The notes under the pieces are model-generated. The model did no database searches and was not told the origin of the DNA. It saw only the letters and a list, made by a program, of their open reading frames with translations. Made by a program: the position numbers and the translations under genes. A stretch of DNA of 16,531 nucleotides. It comes from Clostridiaceae bacterium UBA6110 (GTDB lineage: Bacteria; Bacillota; Clostridia; Clostridiales; Clostridiaceae). Shown here piece by piece: positions 5,760 to 13,122 of the stretch. The stretch's first letter is position 1; each line of letters starts with the position of its first letter. The stretch spans positions 1 to 16,531 of the forward strand of contig DIWI01000021.1 in assembly GCA_002428415.1 (NCBI GenBank). Direction: 5' to 3'.

Positions 5760-7064
5760 ATGGATTTCGAAAAGATCAAAGTAGCGGCTGAAGCCTACAA
5801 GCCAGCCATGAGCAAATTCCTGAGGGACCTGGTGGCGATACCTGGTGAAAGCTGCGAAGAGGAAGGCGTCATCAAGAGAATTGAAGCGGAAATGAAGGCT
5901 TTGGATTTCGACAGGATCGAGATCGACCCCATGGGAAACATACTTGGATACATGGGTACCGGAAAGACCCTTATAGGCTTCGATGCGCATATCGACACAG
6001 TAGGAATTGGAAACAGGGCTAACTGGAATTTTGATCCATACGAAGGCTACGAGTCTGACACAGAAATCGGCGGACGCGGAACCTCGGACCAGCTGGGCGG
6101 AATAGTATCATCTGTCTACGGAGCCAAAATCATGAAAGACCTTGGACTCCTCTCCGACAAGTATACCGCACTCGTGGTAGGCTCAGTCCAGGAAGAGGAT
6201 TGCGACGGACTATGCTGGCAGTACATCATAAGGGAAGGAAACATAAGGCCTGAGTTCGTAGTATCGACAGAGCCTACTGACGGAGGCATCTACAGAGGAC
6301 AGAGAGGACGTATGGAGATAAGGGTCGACGTGCAGGGAATCTCCTGCCACGGTTCAGCACCTGAAAGAGGAGACAACGCCATATACAAGATGGCAGAGAT
6401 ACTCACTAACATCCGTGACCTCAACGAGAACGACGCTTCAGACGATAAGGAGATCAGGGGTCTTGTGAAGATGCTTGATGAGAAGTTCAATCCCGAGTAC
6501 AAGGAAGCCAACTTCCTTGGCAGAGGAACAGTAACCACCTCCCAGATATTCTTCACATCGCCAAGCCGCTGCGCGGTTGCGGACTCCTGCTCAATATCCC
6601 TTGACAGAAGAATGACTGCAGGCGAAACCTGGGAAAGCTGCCTTGACGAGATAAGGGCGCTTCCTGCTGTAAAGAAGTACAATGCCGCTGTAAGCATGTA
6701 CGACTATGACAGGCCAAGCTACACAGGACTCGTATATCCGATCGAGTGCTACTTCCCGACCTGGGTAATACCAGAGGACCATGATGTCACAAAGGCAATG
6801 GAAGAGGCCTACACAGGCCTGTATGGAACCACAAGGAGCGGAGATAAGACCTGCGATTCAATGAGAAAGGCAAGGCCTCTCACTGACAAGTGGACCTTCT
6901 CAACCAACGGCGTCGCCATCATGGGAAGAAACGGAATACCTGTCATAGGATTCGGACCTGGAGCAGAAGCTCAGGCTCATGCCCCAAATGAAATGACCTG
7001 GAAGGAAGACCTTGTGAAGTGCGCGGCTGTATATGCGGCTCTTCCGACAATATACTGCAAATAG
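5760..7064 (+). CDS. ygeY: YgeY family M20 hydrolase, purine degradation cluster
   Basis: A 434-residue zinc-dependent amide hydrolase of the YgeY ('selenium metabolism-linked') branch of the M20 family. Metal and catalytic residues are in place: DAHIDT (His77, Asp79), Asp110 in RGTSDQLGG, Glu145-Glu146 in QEEDCDG, Glu171 in STEPTDG, His197 in SCHGSAPERGDNA, and His407 in QAHAPNE. In this cluster it is thought to hydrolyse an open-chain ureido or amide intermediate of purine breakdown; the substrate is inferred. ATG 5760 has GGAGG 9 bases upstream. The frame runs back to 5601, but that part overlaps the promoter. It is the first gene of the plus-strand arm, 102 bases before ygeW. Confidence 0.92.
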   Translation: MDFEKIKVAAEAYKPAMSKFLRDLVAIPGESCEEEGVIKRIEAEMKALDFDRIEIDPMGNILGYMGTGKTLIGFDAHIDTVGIGNRANWNFDPYEGYESDTEIGGRGTSDQLGGIVSSVYGAKIMKDLGLLSDKYTALVVGSVQEEDCDGLCWQYIIREGNIRPEFVVSTEPTDGGIYRGQRGRMEIRVDVQGISCHGSAPERGDNAIYKMAEILTNIRDLNENDASDDKEIRGLVKMLDEKFNPEYKEANFLGRGTVTTSQIFFTSPSRCAVADSCSISLDRRMTAGETWESCLDEIRALPAVKKYNAAVSMYDYDRPSYTGLVYPIECYFPTWVIPEDHDVTKAMEEAYTGLYGTTRSGDKTCDSMRKARPLTDKWTFSTNGVAIMGRNGIPVIGFGPGAEAQAHAPNEMTWKEDLVKCAAVYAALPTIYCK

Positions 7065-7084
7065 TCATATTATTGTTGCCACAC

Positions 7085-7120
7085 CCTGCCGGCTGCCCCT
7101 GACCTGGAGGCTCCGGCAGG
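7085..7120 (+). repeat. GC-rich hairpin between ygeY and ygeW
   Basis: CCTGCCGG (7085-7092) pairs with CCGGCAGG (7113-7120). No run of T follows on the plus strand, so it looks like an mRNA-stabilising or processing hairpin inside the operon rather than a full terminator. Confidence 0.55.
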
Positions 7121-7166
7121 CCTACCAATAAATTTTGGCGCCAGAAAGCGCAAAAGGAGCATATTG

Positions 7167-8360
7167 ATGAAAACACTAAATGATTATATCGAAAAGCTGA
7201 ACAGCCTCAACTTCAAGGAAATGTACAACGATGACTTCTTCCTTACCTGGGACAAGTCTGACGACTCCATCGAAGCCCTCTTCACAGTTGCAGATGCCCT
7301 GAGGTACATGAGGGAGAACAACATCTCCACCAAGGTATTCGAGTCAGGACTCGGAATATCCATATTCAGAGACAACTCCACAAGGACCAGGTTCTCCTTC
7401 GCGTCAGCCTGCAACCTTCTTGGACTTGAGGTACAGGACCTTGATGAAGGAAAGTCTCAGATAGCTCACGGCGAGACAGTCAGAGAGACAGCAAACATGA
7501 TCTCCTTCATGGCTGATGTCATCGGAATAAGGGACGACATGTACATAGGCAAGGGCCACACCTACATGCAGGAAGTATCACAGTCGGTACAGGACGGAAA
7601 CAAGGACGGTGTTCTCGAGCAGAGGCCTACACTAGTAAACCTCCAGTGCGACATCGACCATCCTACCCAGTCAATGGCTGACATGCTCCACATCATCCAT
7701 GAGTTCGGCGGAGTAGAGAACCTCAAGGGCAAGAAGATCGCCATGTCATGGGCATACTCTCCATCATACGGCAAGCCGCTTTCAGTTCCACAGGGAATCG
7801 TTGGCCTTATGACCAGATTCGGTATGGACGTAGTTCTTGCTCATCCGGAAGGCTACGAGATAATGTCAGAGGTAGAGGAAGTCGCTAAGGCGAACGCTGC
7901 AAAGTCAGGCGGATCCTTCACAAAGACCAACAACATGGCTGAAGCATTCAAGGATGCTGACATAGTATATCCTAAGAGCTGGGCTCCTTTCATAGCTATG
8001 GAGAAGAGAACTGACCTTTACGGAAACAATGACTTCGACGGCATAAAGGCACTTGAGAAGGAACTCCTCAAGCAGAATGCAGAGCACAAGGACTGGGAAT
8101 GCACAGAGGAGCTCATGAAGCTCACAAAGGACGGAAAAGCCCTCTACATGCACTGCCTGCCAGCAGACATAACTGGAGTCAGCTGCAAGGAAGGCGAAGT
8201 AGCCGCTACAGTATTTGACAGGTACAGGACACCACTTTACAAGGAAGCAAGCTACAAGCCGTATATCATAGCAGCTATGATATTCCTTGCAAAGTTCGAG
8301 AATCCGCAGGCGACACTTCTTGCTCTTGAAAAAGATGCAAAGGCCAGAAAGCACGAGTAA
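7167..8360 (+). CDS. ygeW: Knotted carbamoyltransferase YgeW
   Basis: A 397-residue transcarbamoylase of the YgeW family, distinct from aspartate and ornithine carbamoyltransferases. The carbamoyl phosphate site is visible: FRDNSTRTRFSF (Ser71-Thr-Arg-Thr-Arg75), DHPTQSMAD (His165-Asp172), and the second-domain loop MHCLPAD (His329-Asp334). It is longer than PyrB or ArgF, with the extra NLKGKKIAMSWAYSPSYGKPLS stretch expected of the family. In purine breakdown it most likely runs in the catabolic direction, moving a carbamoyl group from a ureido compound to phosphate to make carbamoyl phosphate; that fits the carbamate kinase directly after it. ATG 7167 (AAAGGAG, 7 bases) is preferred over TTG 7164. 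Confidence 0.94.
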   Translation: MKTLNDYIEKLNSLNFKEMYNDDFFLTWDKSDDSIEALFTVADALRYMRENNISTKVFESGLGISIFRDNSTRTRFSFASACNLLGLEVQDLDEGKSQIAHGETVRETANMISFMADVIGIRDDMYIGKGHTYMQEVSQSVQDGNKDGVLEQRPTLVNLQCDIDHPTQSMADMLHIIHEFGGVENLKGKKIAMSWAYSPSYGKPLSVPQGIVGLMTRFGMDVVLAHPEGYEIMSEVEEVAKANAAKSGGSFTKTNNMAEAFKDADIVYPKSWAPFIAMEKRTDLYGNNDFDGIKALEKELLKQNAEHKDWECTEELMKLTKDGKALYMHCLPADITGVSCKEGEVAATVFDRYRTPLYKEASYKPYIIAAMIFLAKFENPQATLLALEKDAKARKHE

Positions 8361-8373
8361 TCCTCGGGAGGAT
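8360..8373 (+). promoter_or_regulatory. Hairpin enclosing the yqeA ribosome site
   Basis: ATCCT (8360-8364), loop CGGG, AGGAT (8369-8373). The GGGAGGA ribosome site of yqeA is inside it, and the first base is the last base of the ygeW stop codon. A ribosome finishing ygeW would melt it, so translation of yqeA is probably coupled to that of ygeW. Confidence 0.5.
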
Positions 8374-8381
8374 ACTGTTTA

Positions 8382-9320
8382 ATGAAGAAGAGAATAGTCA
8401 TAGCTCTTGGCGGCAACGCCCTCGGAAATAACCTTCCGGAGCAGATGATAGCTGTAAAGCACACATCAAAGGCAATAGCTGACCTCATCGAGGAAGGACA
8501 TGAAGTGGTAATTTCCCACGGCAACGGACCTCAGGTCGGTATGATCAACGAAGCAATGGCAGAATACGGGCGCTCCAACAAGGAGCACCCGACCTTCACA
8601 CCACTTTCCGTATGCGTGGCAATGAGCCAGGCGTACATTGGCTACGACCTTCAGAATGCTCTGAAGGAAGAGCTCATTGAAAGAGGCATCCCAAAATCTG
8701 TTGCAACAGTGATTACCCAGGTCAGAGTGGATGCTGACGACCCGAAGTTCCTCAATCCCTCAAAGCCAATCGGACATTTCATGAATGAAGAGGAGCTTGA
8801 GTATGCGAAAGCAAACGGCATCCAGGTCATGGAAGACGCAGGAAGAGGCTACAGAAGAGTCGTTGCATCACCGATGCCAAAAGAGATCATAGAGATCAAC
8901 ACGATAAGGAACCTCCTTGAATCTGGAGAGATCGTAATAGCATGCGGAGGCGGCGGAATTCCGGTAACAAGGATAGGCAACCACCTTAAGGGTGCAGCCG
9001 CAGTCATCGACAAGGACTTTGCAAGCGCACTGCTTGCAAAGGAGCTGAACGCTGACTACCTCATCATCCTCACAGCAGTAGAGAAGGTTGCAATTGACTT
9101 CAGGGGACCTAATGAGAAATGGCTTGACTCCATAAACGTGGAAGAAGCCAAGCAGTACATGTCCGAGGGCCATTTCGCCCCAGGCTCCATGCTTCCCAAG
9201 GTCCAGGCGGCAGTTGAATTCGCCTCCTCAGGCGAGAACCGCACGGCTCTCATCACTCTGCTTGAAAAGGCAAAGGATGGAATCAACGGAAAGACAGGCA
9301 CTTTCATCAAAAAGGCATAA
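8382..9320 (+). CDS. yqeA: Carbamate kinase
   Basis: A 312-residue enzyme of the amino-acid kinase fold that makes ATP from ADP and carbamoyl phosphate, releasing carbamate (to ammonia and CO2). Family motifs are complete: ALGGNAL (8-14), SHGNGPQVG (45-53), PSKPIG with Lys128, RRVVASP (158-164), CGGGGIPV (188-195) and the metal/nucleotide DKD (210-212). It is the energy-yielding last step of the arm and takes the product of YgeW. The name yqeA is chosen over arcC because the neighbours are the purine cluster and no arginine deiminase genes are present. It starts 21 bases after ygeW and ends at a strong terminator. Confidence 0.92.
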   Translation: MKKRIVIALGGNALGNNLPEQMIAVKHTSKAIADLIEEGHEVVISHGNGPQVGMINEAMAEYGRSNKEHPTFTPLSVCVAMSQAYIGYDLQNALKEELIERGIPKSVATVITQVRVDADDPKFLNPSKPIGHFMNEEELEYAKANGIQVMEDAGRGYRRVVASPMPKEIIEINTIRNLLESGEIVIACGGGGIPVTRIGNHLKGAAAVIDKDFASALLAKELNADYLIILTAVEKVAIDFRGPNEKWLDSINVEEAKQYMSEGHFAPGSMLPKVQAAVEFASSGENRTALITLLEKAKDGINGKTGTFIKKA

Positions 9321-9326
9321 ATCATC

Positions 9327-9366
9327 AGCAGGGCACATGGGTATACTCCCTTGTGCCCTGCTTTTT
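9327..9366 (+). terminator. Terminator of the ygeY-ygeW-yqeA operon
   Basis: AGCAGGGCACA (9327-9337) pairs perfectly with TGTGCCCTGCT (9352-9362), with an inner GGG/CCC pairing, followed by TTTTT. It begins 7 bases after the yqeA stop. Confidence 0.88.
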
Positions 9367-9387
9367 GATTAAGGAAACCATAATAAG

Positions 9388-9409
9388 AAAAGCAGCCTAT
9401 TACAGCTGC
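9388..9409 (-). terminator. Terminator of the PAS/HTH regulator gene
   Basis: On the minus strand GCAGC (9409-9405), 8-base loop, GCTGC (9396-9392), then TTTT (9391-9388). It lies 9 bases past the regulator stop and back to back with the plus-strand terminator. Confidence 0.65.
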
Positions 9410-9417
9410 CTGCTTTC

Positions 9418-10062
9418 CTATTCCTTTTCCTTGTCCTTGTCCTTATCCAGATAGCTGTACATGGTATATTTGGATATGCCGAAGTAGCTGGAGATCTTGT
9501 CACCTGACTTTGTTATCAGGAACGCCCCGTGCGAGTCAAGATACTTTATGGCCTTTATCTTGTCCTCCCTGGACATGTAGGCCACAGGACTTCCTACTTC
9601 CTTCACTGCACGTTCAATCAGGTCATCCAGCAGGCTGTTGACGTCATGAGGTATGTGCCTGGACTCCTTGGAAGCAGATGTATCTACCTTCAGGATGTCG
9701 TTCAGCTCGTTCTGGAACATCACCATCCTGGATATGTCGTAGTTTATACCCAATATACCTGTTATCCTGCCCTCATCGTCACGGATGTATATGGTGCTTG
9801 ATTTAAGCATCTTGCCATCCACCTCTGTAAGGTAGCATAGCTGGTCCTCAACCTCTGACGGATCCTTAGCCAGCGTCTCAAGGACTACCGATGAAGGCCC
9901 GTCCCCTACCTTCCTGTTGGACACATGTCCGTTTTCTATTACTATTATAGAACTTTCCCTCGTACTTTCTGCCAGGTCATGAATGACAATCTCGCAATTG
10001 CTGCCGAACTGCTTGGCAAGTCCGTTTGCAAGGCGGGATAAAAAATCCATCTTCCAATCCAT
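9418..10062 (-). CDS. PAS/HTH transcriptional regulator (YheO/DauR-like)
   Basis: A 214-residue regulator with an N-terminal YheO-like PAS sensor domain (about 7-115, with CEIVIHDL, IENGHVSNR and the GRITGILGINYDIS end) and a C-terminal helix-turn-helix (about 163-206, with SREDKIKAIKYLDSHGAFLITKSGDKISSYFGISKYTMYSYL in outline). The tail is a run of Asp/Glu/Lys. Relatives regulate amino acid or small-molecule catabolism, and the PAS part is thought to bind a small ligand. Its place at the end of the minus arm, with its own promoter, makes it the likely local regulator of the purine genes; the ligand is unknown. ATG 10062 has GAGGA 9 bases upstream; ATG at codon 5 is a less likely alternative. 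Confidence 0.88.
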   Translation of the reverse strand: MDWKMDFLSRLANGLAKQFGSNCEIVIHDLAESTRESSIIVIENGHVSNRKVGDGPSSVVLETLAKDPSEVEDQLCYLTEVDGKMLKSSTIYIRDDEGRITGILGINYDISRMVMFQNELNDILKVDTSASKESRHIPHDVNSLLDDLIERAVKEVGSPVAYMSREDKIKAIKYLDSHGAFLITKSGDKISSYFGISKYTMYSYLDKDKDKEKE

Positions 10063-10093
10063 CAGCGCACATCCTCATCAAATAATTACTTCT

Positions 10094-10139
10094 ATCATAC
10101 CAATATGAAATCACAAACTCAATTGCCACATTTGCAAAT
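10094..10139 (-). promoter_or_regulatory. Promoter and palindrome upstream of the PAS/HTH regulator
   Basis: On the minus strand TTGAGT (10122-10117), 17 bases, TATGAT (10099-10094) preceded by TGG (extended -10). Just upstream of the -35 is a perfect 10-base palindrome, ATTTGCAAAT (10130-10139), a candidate operator. This lets the regulator be expressed independently of hyuA. Confidence 0.6.
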
Positions 10140-10159
10140 AACCCTACAAATCAGCGTTT

Positions 10160-11551
10160 TCAGCCATTAAGGCCAGTCGGTACCCGTCTTTTAAGGTATC
10201 GGCCGTCTCCCTGACTCCCCAGGAATATGCCATCCTTTGCGATGACCCTTCCCCTCTGCATCACGAGCTCCACCTCCCCCAGATACTCCATTCCCTCATA
10301 CAGGGTATAGCCTGCAGCTCCATGAATGGATCCCGACGTGAAAGTCCCTGATTTTTCAGGATTGATCATGCAAATATCTGCGTCGGTTCCCGGCATGATA
10401 TCCCCCTTTTCAGGGTAGAGTCCCATGACCTTAGCCGGGTTCAATGCAGTCACTTCTACGAACCTGCTCAGGCTTATCCTTTTTTTCATGACTCCTTCGG
10501 AGAACAGGATCCTCATCCTCTCCTCCACTCCAGGGCCTCCGTTAGGGCACTTCGTGAAGTCACTCGATCCGAACATCAGCTTCTCCTCGAAAAAGAACGG
10601 GCAATGGTCGGTACCCACAACCTGAACCTCTCCATCAGCTATACCCTTCCAGAGCGCATCAATGTCGGCCTGCTTCCTGAGAGGTGGCGACATGATGTAT
10701 TTCAGTGCCTCTCCATCAGGAAGATTGTACATGTCATCTGTAAACGTCAGGTACTGGGTGCAGGTCTCCACGTAAATATTCCTCGCGCCGTTCTCCCTTG
10801 CCCTTCTGACCTCCTCAAGGCTCTCCCTGGCTGATATATGGACCAGGTAAAGGTTCGGCCAGCCTGCAGACTCTGACAGGCGTATGAGCCTTCCTACAGC
10901 CTCAGACTCGGTGAGGTTTGGCCTGCTCTTTGCGTGATAAATGGCTTCAGTCCTTTTTTCCTCCACAAAGGTTTTGCGAAGGTTCTCAATCACCTCATGG
11001 TTCTCGGCATGCACTGTAAGCACTCCATCAGCCTTCTTCACTGTCTCCATTACCCTCAGGATATCTCTGTCAGACAGCCTGTAGTCATAGGTCATGTAGG
11101 CCTTGAAGCTGGGAATCCCATCCATGGTCATTTCCTCGAGCTCCTGGAGCACTTTGTCATCCACATGCTGCAGGACACCATGGAAGCCGTAATCTATGAC
11201 TGCCTTTCTCTCTGCAAGGCCATGATAGACCTCCTCCTGGTGCCTCAGGCTGCAGCCACTGGGGCCGAAGGCCATATGATCCACTATGGTGGTGGTCCCT
11301 CCGCACGCAGCCGCTATGGTGCCTGTATGGAAGTCATCAGCCGCCCTGTGGGACCCTGCCTGAAGGTCGAAATGGGTGTGGACATCGACCCCGCCCGGAA
11401 GCACCAGCCTTCCTTCTGCATCGATGACCTCAGCGCCATGAGACTTAAGGGCATGTCCCAGTTCCTTTATCTTTCCTTCGCTTATGAGTATGTCACACTT
11501 TACCATACCCTCAGAATTTATCACAAGTCCGTTCCTTATGATGGTATCCAT
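10160..11551 (-). CDS. hyuA: Dihydropyrimidinase/hydantoinase-like amidohydrolase
   Basis: A 463-residue zinc amidohydrolase of the D-hydantoinase/dihydropyrimidinase family, which opens cyclic ureides. All metal ligands can be seen: HTH at 58-60 (His58, His60), the carbamylated lysine Lys150 in SFKAYMTYDYR, His181 in VHAENH, His238 in LVHISA, and Asp315 in VGTDHCPF. The N- and C-terminal beta-sandwich segments are complete. In the purine cluster the homologue (E. coli hyuA/ygeZ) sits among the same genes, so the natural substrate is probably a ring-opened purine product containing a hydantoin- or pyrimidine-like ring; this is inference. ATG 11551 has GGGGG 6 bases upstream. It follows the permease by 85 bases and has its own promoter candidate. 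Confidence 0.88.
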   Translation of the reverse strand: MDTIIRNGLVINSEGMVKCDILISEGKIKELGHALKSHGAEVIDAEGRLVLPGGVDVHTHFDLQAGSHRAADDFHTGTIAAACGGTTTIVDHMAFGPSGCSLRHQEEVYHGLAERKAVIDYGFHGVLQHVDDKVLQELEEMTMDGIPSFKAYMTYDYRLSDRDILRVMETVKKADGVLTVHAENHEVIENLRKTFVEEKRTEAIYHAKSRPNLTESEAVGRLIRLSESAGWPNLYLVHISARESLEEVRRARENGARNIYVETCTQYLTFTDDMYNLPDGEALKYIMSPPLRKQADIDALWKGIADGEVQVVGTDHCPFFFEEKLMFGSSDFTKCPNGGPGVEERMRILFSEGVMKKRISLSRFVEVTALNPAKVMGLYPEKGDIMPGTDADICMINPEKSGTFTSGSIHGAAGYTLYEGMEYLGEVELVMQRGRVIAKDGIFLGSQGDGRYLKRRVPTGLNG

Positions 11552-11576
11552 GTTTTACCCCCATGAATTTGAATAT

Positions 11577-11600
11577 GGCAGGGACATTTCTGTCCCTGCC
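11577..11600 (-). repeat. GAAA-capped hairpin in the hyuA leader
   Basis: On the minus strand GGCAGGGACA, tetraloop GAAA, TGTCCCTGCC: a perfect 10-base-pair stem with a GNRA loop. No U-tract follows, so it should act as a stabiliser or partial terminator between the permease and hyuA. Confidence 0.7.
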
Positions 11601-11621
11601 TTCAGTTTACAGCTTACTTCA

Positions 11622-11650
11622 ATTATGATGCTTTTCCTATTTCCTGTCGA
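11622..11650 (-). promoter_or_regulatory. Putative internal promoter for hyuA
   Basis: On the minus strand TCGACA (11650-11645) and CATAAT (11627-11622) are exactly 17 bases apart; each matches the consensus at 5 of 6. The -35 lies in the last codons of the permease gene. Transcription would start near 11615, just before the GAAA-capped hairpin. Confidence 0.55.
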
Positions 11651-12986
11651 GGTCTTCCCTTTCCTTCTGCTCCTGTACAAGTGATTTCTTTGGAATCACT
11701 ATGTTGAGTATGAGGGACATGATGGTAGCTATTACGACTGGTGACTTTCCGAAAACCATGAGGAACCATGCAGGGAACATGGCAAGGGATGCAGGAACCT
11801 GTGTCATACCCATTCCGAGAGCTACTGACAGTCCCACGATCGACATGTTCCTTGTCGAGAGCTCGTCCTGAGTTATAAGCTTGATGCCTGTCATGGTGAT
11901 CATTCCGAAAACTGAAATTGTCGCACCGCCAAGGACGGCATAAGGTATTGTTGTCATCAGGGCACCGAACTTCGGTATGAAGCCTGCGGCAATGACAATG
12001 GATGCTGCTATGATGAACACCCTTCTTGCAACAACCTTTGTGCTGGCTACTATTCCAACGTTCTGGCTGTATGTGGCCGTAGGAAGTCCGCCGATAATGG
12101 CTGCCACGAAGCTTGAGATACCATAGGATATTATTCCGCCTGAAAGCTCGTCGTCAGTGACCTCCCTGTTCATTCCTCCGACTGTGGTTGACGAAAAGTC
12201 TCCAACAGCCTGTATGGAGTTTACTATGTACATTACAACCATTGATATTATCGCTGTAGGCATGAACTTGATCCCGAAATACAGAGGCTGCGGAAGTGCA
12301 ACCCACTTTGCGGTCTCAAGAGGGGCGAAGTTGACTATTCCAAGTGCGAGCGAAAGGGCGTAGCCTGCAGCAATCCCGACAAGTATCGATGCCAGCTTGA
12401 ATATTCCCTTTCCGAAATTATTGCATATGAGGACAGTAACCATTACTACAAGCGCTACCGCCCAGTTTGTCAGTGAAGCATATGTAGGCTGCCCTACTCC
12501 GCCTGCCATGTAGTTGATTCCTATAGGGTAAAGTGAAAGACCTATGGTAAGTACGACCGTACCCGCAACTATCGGCGGGAAGTATTTCCTTATGGGCTTT
12601 ATGAAGAAGCCCATTATGACAGCCGCCAGCGAGCCTATTAGCTGAGCTCCAAATATGGCTGCAATCCCATATTCCTTTCCGATTGCCAGAAGCACCGGTA
12701 TGTACGAGAAGGATATTCCCATGATGACCGGGAGCTTTGCCCCGATCCTCTTGAATGAGAATATCTGCATGAAGGTAGCAAGTCCGGCGATGAACATACC
12801 TGTCTGTACAAGTAGAGTCCTTTCGTCAGTAGAAAGTCCGGTAGTGGCAGCGACCATTATGGAAGGTGTGACGTTTCCTACTATCATCGCGAGTACATGC
12901 TGTATTCCAAGAGGAACTGCCTTGCCCCAGGCAGGCTTCCCGAAAAAATCGAATAGAGAAGTGTTTGTCGTGTTTTTACTGTTCAT
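11637..12986 (-). CDS. NCS2 family xanthine/uracil-type permease
   Basis: A 449-residue membrane protein of the nucleobase:cation symporter-2 family, normal length, with about 12-14 hydrophobic spans. Family marks are GIQHVLAM (27-34, with the conserved Gln-His of the first span) and the signature QNVGIVASTK (308-317). In the usual ExxGD motif of the eighth span the acidic residue is Gln here (IQAVGD, Gln259). By context, between ssnA and hyuA, it most likely imports xanthine, uric acid or a related purine; uracil cannot be excluded. The ATG at 12986 has a GGGAG site about 8 bases upstream. It has its own extended -10 promoter and a dyad in the leader, so it may be controlled apart from ygfK-ssnA. 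Confidence 0.9.
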   Translation of the reverse strand: MNSKNTTNTSLFDFFGKPAWGKAVPLGIQHVLAMIVGNVTPSIMVAATTGLSTDERTLLVQTGMFIAGLATFMQIFSFKRIGAKLPVIMGISFSYIPVLLAIGKEYGIAAIFGAQLIGSLAAVIMGFFIKPIRKYFPPIVAGTVVLTIGLSLYPIGINYMAGGVGQPTYASLTNWAVALVVMVTVLICNNFGKGIFKLASILVGIAAGYALSLALGIVNFAPLETAKWVALPQPLYFGIKFMPTAIISMVVMYIVNSIQAVGDFSSTTVGGMNREVTDDELSGGIISYGISSFVAAIIGGLPTATYSQNVGIVASTKVVARRVFIIAASIVIAAGFIPKFGALMTTIPYAVLGGATISVFGMITMTGIKLITQDELSTRNMSIVGLSVALGMGMTQVPASLAMFPAWFLMVFGKSPVVIATIMSLILNIVIPKKSLVQEQKEREDLDRK

Positions 12987-13007
12987 AATTCACTCCCTGA
13001 TCTTATT

Positions 13008-13047
13008 TTGACTTGTCAACATTTTGGCATATCGGTTCATTATATCA
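13008..13047 (-). promoter_or_regulatory. Permease promoter and leader dyad
   Basis: A perfect TATAAT (13044-13039) preceded by TGA gives an extended -10; no good -35 at 17 bases. Between it and the start codon lies the dyad TTGACTTGTCAA (13008-13019), suited to a repressor acting downstream of the promoter. Confidence 0.55.
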
Positions 13048-13079
13048 TCCAATCGAGAATAATTATCGATGATTCCGAA

Positions 13080-13107
13080 TTTCAGGCTGAGTCCTTGCAG
13101 CCTGAAA
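13080..13107 (-). repeat. Hairpin between ssnA and the permease gene
   Basis: TTTCAGGCTG (13080-13089) pairs perfectly with CAGCCTGAAA (13098-13107) around an 8-base loop, about 16 bases past the ssnA stop. No U-tract follows on the minus strand, so it may be a weak terminator or a 3'-end stabiliser of ygfK-ssnA mRNA. Confidence 0.6.
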
Positions 13108-13122
13108 CTTTTGTACTATACT

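Noticed and set aside
7167..8360. Calling YgeW an ornithine or aspartate carbamoyltransferase
   Set aside because: It is longer, lacks the second-domain aspartate/ornithine motifs in their usual form, matches the YgeW family and sits in the purine cluster; the true pyrB is at 3918-4853.
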